A stretch of DNA of 64,000 bases from Polyangiaceae bacterium (GTDB lineage Bacteria > Myxococcota_A > Polyangia > Polyangiales > Polyangiaceae): assembly GCA_019637295.1 (NCBI GenBank), contig JAHBVX010000007.1, positions 62,001 to 126,000 on the forward strand, read 5' to 3'. The position numbers and the translations under genes are program-made. This document shows positions 9,306 through 18,000 of this stretch, one piece after another (positions within the stretch are counted from its first letter, which is position 1; every line of letters begins with the position of its first letter). The notes under the pieces were generated by a model. That model had not been told where the DNA came from. It ran no database searches and saw only the letters and a program-made list of their open reading frames with translations.

Positions 9306-9330
9306 CGACCGGGGCACGGCGAGGACGTAC
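9306..9330 (-). repeat. IS66 right inverted repeat
   Basis: This is the reverse complement of 6912-6936 with one mismatch. It marks the right end of the element. Confidence 0.88.
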
Positions 9331-9724
9331 CGATGAGCGCCGCGTGGGACAGCCCTCCCGCTCTCTCTCCTGTCCCGTGGGGAGAGAGAAGCCGAGAGGC
9401 GTTTAACTGCGTACCCGGCGATCAACAGTCGACCCCGTTGGTCAACAGCTTCGCCGGGCGCGACGAGGCCGAGCCTGTTCATCATCGGGGCGACGGCTCG
9501 CGAGGAGCGACGAACGGTTGCCCGCTTGGCACGGGGCGAACCTCTCGTGCGAGGCCCGTGGTCGCGGGCGTCGCCGGGCCTGTTGATCGCTGGGGCGCTG
9601 TCCCAGCCGCGCGGCGGCCCGACACCGTTGCCGGGCGGAACGCCCTGGACCACGTCGGCGGCAACGGCGACAACTGGAGCGTCATGGTCCCGTTCATTCC
9701 CTTCGCCGCGCACCCGAGGTTGAG
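9331..9724. other. Gene-less spacer right of IS66
   Basis: I see no convincing gene in these 394 bases. They do not restore the missing part of the macro-domain gene in any frame. A hairpin with 8-base arms (CTCTCTCC, 10-base loop, GGAGAGAG) lies at 9363-9388 without a following T-run. Two loosely similar stretches (around 9470 and 9578, each GCCGxGCCTGTT then ATC and GGGGCG) hint at an old short duplication. The stretch is probably decayed sequence. Confidence 0.5.
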
Positions 9725-10648
9725 GTGATCGTCGGCGTCGACTTCGGTGCGCCGCAGCGGGCGCGCGACCAGCAACGGAAGATCATCGCCGTCGCCGCGC
9801 ACTCGACGGGCTGGCACTCCTACCGCATCGACGCGACCGGGATGAACACACGGCTCCTCGCGAACGAGCCTCCGGGCTGGACCGCGAAGGAACTCGTCGA
9901 CGAGCTCGTGGCCCGACCGGCGCGCGTCGTCGGGTGCGACTTCCCATTCTGCGTCCCGCACGCGCTCCTACGCGACCCGAAGTTCGCCGCCGACGTCGGC
10001 CACACGGACGGCGCGTTCCTCGGCTGGCGCTCGTTCAACTGGTGGATCGCGCAGCGCCTCCCGCTCACCGACCCGCTCGACTTCACGTCCTTCGCCCCGT
10101 GGCGAGCCCGCGCCGAGCGCGCGCGGCTCTGGACGAAGCGCGCGACGGACATCGCCGCCGGCGGGCAGCCGCCGCTCAAGGACAAGTTCCAGGCAACGTT
10201 CCAGATGACGCTCCTCGGGAACGTGTTGCTCTCGAAGCTGTGGGAGTCACACAAGTACCGCGTGCTGCCGTTCCCTGGCGGACGCGGCGCTGGCGAAATC
10301 ATCGAGGTCTACCCAGGCGCGACGCTCCGCGCGATGGGGCTCGCGAGCTACAAGTCGAGGCCCGACGAAGCGGTGCGTCTCGGCATCGCTGCGTGTGCCG
10401 CCGCCGGCATCAAGCTCGACGTCGATCTACGGCTCGTCGCCCTCGCGTGCCGCTACAGCTCGGGTACCACGAAGCCGCCCGACTACGACGTCGCCGACGC
10501 CTTCGTCGCGCTCTGCACGGCCATCCTCCACGCGGAGAACGGCTGTCGCCCGGTGCTCGCGCCCGACCCGACGTGGCAAGAGCGGCTCGTGAAGGAGTGG
10601 GAGGGCGCGATCTGGGTCCCGACCATCACGACGAGCGCACCGGCGTAG
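9725..10648 (+). CDS. DUF429 family protein (predicted RNase H-like nuclease fold)
   Basis: The product has 307 residues. MIVGVDFGAP at the N-terminus and VVGCDFPFCVP at about 60-70 give the paired acidic strands of the DUF429 / RNase H-like fold. EVYPGATLRAMG and YDVADAFVALCTA in the second half are typical of the family. The start is GTG 9725, with GAGGTTGAG just upstream. It ends with TAG. The function is unknown; DUF429 genes occur in defence and mobile regions. It stands alone between the IS66 flank and the helicase gene, 237 bases before the latter. Confidence 0.75.
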   Translation: MIVGVDFGAPQRARDQQRKIIAVAAHSTGWHSYRIDATGMNTRLLANEPPGWTAKELVDELVARPARVVGCDFPFCVPHALLRDPKFAADVGHTDGAFLGWRSFNWWIAQRLPLTDPLDFTSFAPWRARAERARLWTKRATDIAAGGQPPLKDKFQATFQMTLLGNVLLSKLWESHKYRVLPFPGGRGAGEIIEVYPGATLRAMGLASYKSRPDEAVRLGIAACAAAGIKLDVDLRLVALACRYSSGTTKPPDYDVADAFVALCTAILHAENGCRPVLAPDPTWQERLVKEWEGAIWVPTITTSAPA

Positions 10649-10885
10649 GCGGTCGTAACACCGGCGCGGTGCTGGACGCGCGTGGCACGTGACGAGCGGG
10701 GTTTCGGCGCGACTCCCGTCCGGGTAGAATTGCCCGTCTCCGGGTCGTATCGCCCGGCGGAAGGATCGCCCCTGTACGCGCAAAACCCCAAGTCGACGAC
10801 GAAGCCACCTCTGAAGGTGAGTGGCACGAGGCTCGCTCTATCGGGCGCGCGGCGACATCCCGTCGCGCACACGGAGAGCTGACGC
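10649..10885. other. Intergenic region before the chimeric helicase
   Basis: No gene can be supported here. The stretch holds several GCCCG/CGGGT blocks around 10725-10775 that can pair. It is the only place where a promoter for the helicase - 44-aa - NO VEIN-like operon could lie, but I see no clear -35/-10 pair. GAGAGCTG precedes ATG 10886. Confidence 0.4.
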
Positions 10886-13800
10886 ATGGCCCTACTGCAC
10901 TACGAAAATCTCGACGTCCGACGGCCCGACATCCTGCTGAAGAGCGCCTTCCACGGGCTCGGCACCTTCTTCAGGTTCCTCGACCAGACCAAGAAGCACA
11001 TGGAGAGCGACGCCGCCGTGCAGCGGCTCGCGGTCAAGCCCGGTGTCGCGCCGGAGGAGGACGAGGTCCGCACGACGCGCGGCGTGTGGGTCCAGCTCGA
11101 AGAACCGTCGGATCGTCCCAACGAGCCTGAGTCGACGTTCCGCGCCTTCATGGACGAGAACGTCCGCGAGGTGTTCGAGGTGCTGCCGCTCGACGGTAAA
11201 GAGACGGCCGACCGTCGGCGGGCGACGCAACGGAAGTTCGCGCCCGAGAGGAAGATCGCTGTGCTCGACCGTGACCCGGAGACGTCGCAGCTCCTGCTCG
11301 AGCGCAAGCCCGACGGGGAGCAGCTCCTCCTCCGGCCCAACACGCTCACGCTGCAGCGCCAGATCAAAGCGCTTCAGTTCCTTCAGAACGAGCCGTCGCC
11401 CGCGCACCTCCCGCTGCTTCGGCTGATGGAGGCGACCGAGCACGCGCGGTGGCCGGCGTTTACGCCTGTCCTAATCGGCGGCGATGACTGGCTGGTGTTG
11501 AAGGACTCCGAACGCCCAGGGACCGTCGAGCAGCGGACCTTCGTGAGCCTCGCTCTCGGGACGCCGGACTTCGTCTTCCTGGAGGGGCCGCCTGGCTCCG
11601 GGAAGACCACGGCAATCTGCGAGCTCATCCTTCAACTCGCGCACCAGGGGAAGCGCGCGCTGCTCTGCGCCTCGACCCATGTCGCTGTCGACAACGTGCT
11701 CGAGCGGCTCATGGATGACCGCAACCCGAACCGCGACCTCGTCATCCCAATCCGCATCGGCGAGCGGCGCAACGTCTCGGACAAGGCGCGCCCGTGGCAG
11801 ATGGAGAACTTCGTCAAGTCCGAGCGCGAGCGGCTCCTTCGCAAGCTCGAAGGACAGCGAGCGCTGAGCGACTCCCAGCGGGCTCTGCTCGAAGCGCTGC
11901 GCCACGGCACGACGGCCATCGAGCGCATGGTGCTCGACGCGGCGAACCTCGTCTGCGGCACGACGATCGGCATCCTGCAGCACCCCGACATCAAGGCGGG
12001 TGGCGCGGCCGCAACCTTCGACGTGCTCATCGTCGACGAGGCGTCCAAGACCACGTTCCAGGAGTTCCTCGTCCCCGCGCTGTACGCGAAGCGCTGGGTG
12101 ATTGTCGGCGACCCGAAGCAGCTCTCGCCCTACGTCGACGACGAGGCGATGGCCGTGAACATCGAGTCCTGCCTCCCGAGCGCGGAGGTACGGGACGCGT
12201 GCATCGACGTCTTCAACGCTGGTACCGCCGATCACCGGCGCCGACGCGTGGCGGCCGTCGTCACGGACACGCCGAAGGCGCGGCAGGCGTACCTTGCCCA
12301 GGCTGCAGCGCGCGATGTCGCGGCGGCCGATGCCGCCGTTGATGATGCCAGCGTCGCGGTCGCTTCGGTCGTCGTCGGCGACCTTGAGACCATGCGGCGC
12401 CGCGAGCGCGACCTCCCGCTCGACGTAGCGACCGTGCGTGCGCCAAGCGACGAACTCGACCACCTCCGACGGCGCGCCGATGCGTGGCTGCACATGGAGA
12501 AGCGAGGCCGCGAGGAACAGCCCGAGTGGGCCGACGAGATCGCCTGGCGTCTAGCCCGTCTGTACGAGCAGCGCTTCTCGAAAGAGGAAGCCATCGTCGT
12601 CCGCAACCGCCCCTGGCGCTCCACCGGCGAGCGGCTACGCGAGCAGGTCAACGACCTTCTGCCCGCCGCCGACACCGGCGTCGACACCGACAAGGTGTGG
12701 AACGAGATCGATCGCGTTCGCCGCGTGGCGCTGCCGTCCGTCCTCGAGTCGCTCCGGTACGGCTTCGAGCGAGACCCGAACGCCCGCAAGGGCACGGCGC
12801 TCTCCGATGGCTTGCCCGAGACCGCGCTCAGGATGCGCCACGTTCTGTTGAGCACCCAGCACCGCATGCACCCCGACATCGCGCGCTTCTCCCACGAACG
12901 GATTTACGACGGGCAGGCGCTCATCACGCCGCCGCGCATGACGACCGAGCGCGCGTGGGGGTTCCCGCGACACGCACACCGCGCGGTCTGGGCCGACGTG
13001 CGAGGCGGATTCAACGGGCGCTTCAATTCGAACAAGCGCGAAGCAGAGGCCGTCGTCGAAGAACTGAACACCGCCATCGTCTGCACCTCGACGATGGAGC
13101 TCGGCATCGACGTTGGCGATCTCGACCAGGTCATCCAGGTCGACGCGCCCACCTCGGTGGCGTCGTTCCTCCAGCGCCTCGGGCGCACGGGGCGCCGCGC
13201 AAACACCCGCGCCAACTGCACTTTCTTCTGCCTCAGCTCCGAGTCGCTGCTCCAGTCGGTGGCGCTGCTGCGGCTCGCCGAAGCGGGCTGGGTCGAGGAC
13301 GTCACGCCCGCCGCTCACGCGATGCACGTGCTCGCGCACCAGGTGATGGCGCTCATTCTTCAGGAGGGCGGCATCTCGCGGCACAAGCTGATGCCGTGGA
13401 TGGAGGCCGCCTACCCGTTCTCGTCAATCCGCCCCGAGCGCGTGCAGGAGCTGGTCGACACGATGGTGGCGCGCGAGATCCTCTACGAGGCCGATGGACT
13501 GCTCTCGCTCGGTACGCGCGGCGAGAAGCTCTACGGCAAGAAGAACTTCTTCGAGCTCTACGCTGTGTTCACCGCGCCGCCGGTGATGAAGGTGCAGCAC
13601 GGCAAGGAGGACGTCGGCTACGTGCAGGCGCTCTTCGTGACCATGCACGACGCCAGCAAGGGCCCGCTGTGCTTCCGTCTCTCGGGCCGCGCGTGGGAGG
13701 TCGGGCAGATCGACTTCGGCAAGGGCGTGCTCCACGTCAGGCCGGCCGACTACGGGCGGGTGCCGAGCTGGCTCGGACTCCCCGGCGTGCTCTCGAACCC

Positions 13801-14932
13801 GCTCTGCATGGCGATGCTCGACGTGCTCCTTCACGAGCGCCAGGAGGGCGGGTGGCTCAGCAAGGCCGCCGCCGCCGAGCTCGCGGCCATGCGTGACAGC
13901 TACGACGGCCTCCTCGAAGAAGGCACCGCGCCCCTCGAGGAGCATCCCGACGGCGTCCAGTGGCACACGTTCGCGGGCGGTGCGGTGAACCGGTTGCTGG
14001 CCGCAGGCCTCGGACAGAAGTCCGGCAAGAAGTGGGTGGCCGGAAACCTCTCGCTGAAGTGCAAGGACATCGCGTTCACGGCAGCGAGCGAAGCCGTGCG
14101 CAGCCTCGCCGACTTGAACTGGGAGAGCGTCGCCGGAGGCGCGGCTCGCGAGATGGCACGCGGCATGCTCAGCAAGTTCCAGCCGTGCCTCCCAGAGGAG
14201 GCCGAGGACCGGCTCCTCTCCGAGCGGCTCCTCGACCAGCCCGGCACCCTTCGCTTCCTCGCCACCGTGAAGGTGAACGGCACGCGCATCGCGGCGCGCC
14301 CCAGCGGCATGCGCCTCGCGGACATCGAGGCCACCGGCCCGCTGCCCTTGGAGTTCACGGTGCGCGCCGCGCCGGGCCCTACGGCCTCGCCCAAGAACGA
14401 CGTCCAGTGGGTGGACACGCCGGCGGCCCTCCGCGCGGTGAGCGAAGAGCTGCGGAGCGCCGACGTCGTCGGCCTCGACGTCGAGACCGCGCTCGACTTC
14501 GGCACGCTCTGCCTCCTGCAGATCGCCACCCGCACGCGCACCTTCCTCATCGACCCGCTCGCCGTCGGCGATCTCAAGCCCATCATCGACGTGCTCGGCG
14601 GATCGGTGCCCGTGAAGGTCATCCACAACGCCCGCTTCGAGCGTCGGGTCCTCGCGGCGATCGGCGTCGCCCTCGACGGCGTCTACGACACGCTCGAAGC
14701 GTCGCGCCGCGCGCGCGGCAAGGACGCCCTCGGCGGCCACAGCCTCGCGATGGTCTGCGAGCGCGAGCTCGGCGTGGCCCTCGACAAGGGCGAACAGACG
14801 TCGAACTGGAGCCGCCGCCCCCTCGACGCTGACCAGTTGAAGTACGCCGCCCTCGACGCCAAGATCCTCCTCGCCCTGCACGAGCGGTTCAACGAGCTGG
14901 GCATTGTGTCCGATGAGGGCGCTTCGCGGTGA
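10886..14932 (+). CDS. Chimeric SF1/SF2 helicase with C-terminal DEDDy 3'-5' exonuclease
   Basis: The product has 1348 residues and looks like two proteins joined in frame. Residues 1-727 are an SF1 (Upf1/Dna2-like) helicase: Walker A GPPGSGKT 234-241, VDEAS at 383-387, GDPKQLSPY, and STQHRMHP 656-663. Its motifs V and VI are absent. From about 728 the sequence becomes the back half of an Lhr-like SF2 helicase: STMELGIDVGDLDQVIQ from 735 and QRLGRTGRR 763-771. That half lacks its own Walker A and B. Residues about 1180-1340 are an RNase D-like exonuclease with DVE (1198-1200), IHNARFE and Y1320-x3-D1324. ATP hydrolysis and strand movement may be uncoupled, while the exonuclease looks complete. 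Assembly error is possible. Confidence 0.8.
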   Translation: MALLHYENLDVRRPDILLKSAFHGLGTFFRFLDQTKKHMESDAAVQRLAVKPGVAPEEDEVRTTRGVWVQLEEPSDRPNEPESTFRAFMDENVREVFEVLPLDGKETADRRRATQRKFAPERKIAVLDRDPETSQLLLERKPDGEQLLLRPNTLTLQRQIKALQFLQNEPSPAHLPLLRLMEATEHARWPAFTPVLIGGDDWLVLKDSERPGTVEQRTFVSLALGTPDFVFLEGPPGSGKTTAICELILQLAHQGKRALLCASTHVAVDNVLERLMDDRNPNRDLVIPIRIGERRNVSDKARPWQMENFVKSERERLLRKLEGQRALSDSQRALLEALRHGTTAIERMVLDAANLVCGTTIGILQHPDIKAGGAAATFDVLIVDEASKTTFQEFLVPALYAKRWVIVGDPKQLSPYVDDEAMAVNIESCLPSAEVRDACIDVFNAGTADHRRRRVAAVVTDTPKARQAYLAQAAARDVAAADAAVDDASVAVASVVVGDLETMRRRERDLPLDVATVRAPSDELDHLRRRADAWLHMEKRGREEQPEWADEIAWRLARLYEQRFSKEEAIVVRNRPWRSTGERLREQVNDLLPAADTGVDTDKVWNEIDRVRRVALPSVLESLRYGFERDPNARKGTALSDGLPETALRMRHVLLSTQHRMHPDIARFSHERIYDGQALITPPRMTTERAWGFPRHAHRAVWADVRGGFNGRFNSNKREAEAVVEELNTAIVCTSTMELGIDVGDLDQVIQVDAPTSVASFLQRLGRTGRRANTRANCTFFCLSSESLLQSVALLRLAEAGWVEDVTPAAHAMHVLAHQVMALILQEGGISRHKLMPWMEAAYPFSSIRPERVQELVDTMVAREILYEADGLLSLGTRGEKLYGKKNFFELYAVFTAPPVMKVQHGKEDVGYVQALFVTMHDASKGPLCFRLSGRAWEVGQIDFGKGVLHVRPADYGRVPSWLGLPGVLSNPLCMAMLDVLLHERQEGGWLSKAAAAELAAMRDSYDGLLEEGTAPLEEHPDGVQWHTFAGGAVNRLLAAGLGQKSGKKWVAGNLSLKCKDIAFTAASEAVRSLADLNWESVAGGAAREMARGMLSKFQPCLPEEAEDRLLSERLLDQPGTLRFLATVKVNGTRIAARPSGMRLADIEATGPLPLEFTVRAAPGPTASPKNDVQWVDTPAALRAVSEELRSADVVGLDVETALDFGTLCLLQIATRTRTFLIDPLAVGDLKPIIDVLGGSVPVKVIHNARFERRVLAAIGVALDGVYDTLEASRRARGKDALGGHSLAMVCERELGVALDKGEQTSNWSRRPLDADQLKYAALDAKILLALHERFNELGIVSDEGASR

Positions 14933-15063
14933 AGTTGCCTCTCAACCAGAAGGCGGCGGGTTTCGACCGCAGCATCAAGGGTGGCTTCGCAACGAACCAC
15001 GACGACGCACTCGGAGCGGTGGTCGAGATCCTCCACCTCGGCTGCTCGGTGCGGAAGCCATGA
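14929..15063 (+). CDS. 44-residue ORF bridging helicase and NO VEIN-like genes
   Basis: A GTG at 14929 overlaps the helicase stop (GTGA), and the TGA of this ORF overlaps ATG 15060 of the next gene (ATGA). The 44-residue product begins MKLPLNQKAAGF and ends SVRKP, and it is not recognised. It closes the space between two large genes exactly, which favours real translation, either as a small subunit or as a coupling leader. It could also be the tail of a gene lost in the recombination that made the chimeric helicase. Confidence 0.5.
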   Translation: MKLPLNQKAAGFDRSIKGGFATNHDDALGAVVEILHLGCSVRKP

Positions 15064-18000
15064 GGGACGACGTCGTGGTGCCGTCGGAGTTGCGCGCCCT
15101 CTGGCGTCAGCGCGCCGAGGTGCTGGCGACGAACGTCGCGAGCGGCGGTCGCGAGCACCGCGAGATCGCCCACGCCGCCGCGCTGATTCGGCAGGACTAC
15201 CACGACCGCTTCCTCGTCGAGCTGCTCCAGAACGCGAACGATCAGGCGCTGGTCGGCGGCGTCCACGACTCCACGGTCGTCATCGTTCGCACGACGCAGT
15301 TCCTCGCCGTGTCCAACGGCGGGCAGGCCGTCACCGCACGCAACCTCGAACGCCTCAGCTCCTTGGCGGACAGCGACAAGACCGGCGTGCTCGTCGGCAA
15401 CAAGGGCGTCGGTTTCAAGGCCGTCTACCAGGTCACCGATGCGCCCGAGGTCTACAGCGCTTCGTCGGAGCCAGCTTCGGGCAGCATCTTCACGAACTTC
15501 GGCGTCGGCATCGCGCTCGAGCAGCACCCGTTCGAGCAACGCGTTCTGCGCGCTGCCGTCGAGGACGACGTGCGCACGTTCTTCCGCGAGAACGCTGGGC
15601 TCGCGCAGACGCTCACGAGTCGTGGCATCGAAGACCCGCTCGCGGCTGTTCGCCCCGAGTTCGAGCGCGTCGCGGGGTTCAAGTTTCCGCTCGCCCGCGA
15701 CGCTCGTGACCTTGATGCCCGACTCGACGATCTGCGCATCCCGGAGGGCGAGCGCGACGCGATTCGCACGCTCGTCGTGGTCCCTCTACGCGACCACAAG
15801 GCGAGCGACGACGTCGAGGGCGCCATCGACCGGCTCGTGGGAGACGAGGACGAGAGCGAAGCGGGGCAAGCCGAGCTGGCGCTGCTCTTCCTCATGGGCG
15901 TGTCGAGGATCGTCGTCATCGACCGGGTGCGCGATGCGCAGTGGACGTTTGCTCGCGCGACTGACGATGGAACGCCAACCATTGCCACGATCACGGCGAC
16001 CACGCCGAACGCTGCCGAGCGCGTCGCGCGATTCTGGACTCTGCGGCGGGATGCCCTCTCATGCGACGCGTCCGTCAGCACCGAGCGCCGACGAGTCGTT
16101 CAGGACGCGCTGCGTGAGTTCTGCCTCGAAGCGTGGAAGGACGATGATCCGCTGCCGGTGACGATCGCGCTCCCGATGCCCACCGCCGATCAGATTGGCC
16201 CACTCGGACCTCCCGGCCGCTTCTGCCTCGGACTTCCAACCCAGCAGCCCACGGGCCTGCCGGTGCATGTCGATGCCCGGTTCTTCGCGACCATCTCACG
16301 CACGGGCCTCGACTTCGCGCTGCCCTACAACGCCATGCTCCTCGACGTGACCACGGAGCTGGTCGGCGACTTGCTCGGCACCCTCCGCGACTCGCCTCGT
16401 ATCGAAGAACGTCGAGCGGTCACGCTGGCGCTGCATCGAACGGCGGGTGCCCTCGCGGACCGCGTCTTTGCTGCCGAGGGCGTTGCCGACGGCGAGGTTG
16501 TGCTCGCGTGGGCCGGCACGAGCTTTCTGCCGAGAACGGAATGTCGCCTGCCGTCAGACGCCGAACGAGCTCTGCTCGGCTTCGTGCGCGACGCGCTCGC
16601 TCAGCTCGGCGAGGTTGGGGCCCTTCCCGAGGAGGGCCTGCTGGTGCATGCGGCCTCGGTGCTCGACTCCATCGGATTGCCGCCGCTGGCGGCGTCGCCG
16701 CATCCGTGGCTGGAACGCGCCGACGAGACGAGCGTGGTCGAGCGGGCCGCACGCCACCACCGTGCTGACGGTCCGAGCTACTGGGAGGGTTTCGCGAACA
16801 CGCTACTCGACTGCTTCGAGGTCGTAGAACTGCAGGAACAGGCGTGGTTGCCCGTTGGGACGAAAGAGCTGGCCGCACCATCGCAGCGTGTCTTCCTCCC
16901 GACGTCGGGTGACATGCAGGGCGATGACGAGGAGGTGGCAAACGTGCCGCCACGCGTTGCGGCGATGATTCGGCTTCTCGACGGTTCCGCGCTGCACATC
17001 CGCGAAGACGGCCGTGTCCTCACCAAGCTCGCATCCCGCCTCGACCAAGAGAAGCTGGTGCGGAGACCGCGCAAGACCGAGCTGCTCGAGGAGGCGCTGT
17101 TCCCAGCGTTGTCCAGCGCTGCCGAACAGGACGATGACATCGCCTTCGAGCTGTTCGTTCAGGCCGTCATCTGGATCGCCTCGATGCGTGACCTCTCGCG
17201 CAAGAAGCTGGATTGCAGCGAGGCGTACGTGCCCATCGTCGACGAGCAGGGCGACCTGGTCTGGTCCCTGGCCGGCGTGAGCTACCTGGGGGAAGGTTGG
17301 GGCCTGCCGCAAGAGCACGAGCGATTGCTCGCTGCTGCCTACCCAGGAGGACGGCTCGTTCCGTTCGGGCAGCTCCGCGAGCGTTTCGGCCTCGCGGAGG
17401 ACGCGGTCACGAGTTGGCGAACCGCTGTCGAGGTGATGGGCGTCCACCGGCTCCCACGCGTTGTTTCGTACTCGGAGCGTCAAGCCCCGCTCGTGAGCTA
17501 CAACGGCAACCTTCAGGTGGTCGGCACGCCGACACTCACCGGCGGTGAGAACTCGGCGCTCGACAAGATCTACCAAAAGTACGTCCAACATCTCGCGGCG
17601 ACCAACTCGACGAGGTGGACGCACCGACTCCCTCACGATGTGAGCGACGTCTTCTGGATCGACGACCTCGAACTCGCGACACGACGTGAGGCAATCGTCG
17701 ACCTGGTGCTGGGTCACCACGAGCAGTACGTGCAGCGCCTCAGCGTGTCCCTGGGACGAGCTGGGCAGGGGCCGTGGTCCACGGTCAGCGTCATGTGGGT
17801 CTTCGCGCTATCGGCTCTCGGTTGGCCAGTACTCCCTGGCGAGCAGGGCGTCGGAATGAAGCCAGTCCGAGTTAGCGCCAAGCAGCTCTGGCGCCTGCCG
17901 GACGGTGCGCGCCGCGCCCTCTATGCACAGATGCTCAACGTCGTGCCTCACGGGCTGGCCGGAGCTTCGCGGCTCCTCGGGGCCATTGGCGTGCCTTCGG

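Larger units (their letters stand above)
6912..9330 (+). mobile_element. IS66-family insertion sequence, apparently complete
   Basis: The element is about 2.42 kb and has the standard IS66 layout of tnpA-like, tnpB and tnpC in one direction. Its ends are 25-base inverted repeats, 6912-6936 and 9306-9330, matching at 24 of 25 positions and both starting GTACGTCCTCG. All three genes are uninterrupted. The 8-base flanks (GTTTATCC on the left, CGATGAGC on the right) are not a duplication, although the family normally makes an 8-bp one. The interrupted macro gene does not resume on the right. Both facts suggest a deletion or recombination next to the element after it landed. Confidence 0.88.

Noticed and set aside
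9294-9728. ORF between IS66 and the DUF429 gene
   Set aside because: It starts inside the IS end, resembles nothing and does not continue the macro domain.
13424-14881. Minus-strand frame opposite the Lhr-like part
   Set aside because: It has no domain and is low in complexity; the plus strand carries helicase and exonuclease motifs.
14904-15059. TTG start adding 52 residues to the NO VEIN-like protein
   Set aside because: It would start inside the helicase gene and add low-quality Arg-rich sequence; ATG 15060 has a clean ATGA overlap.
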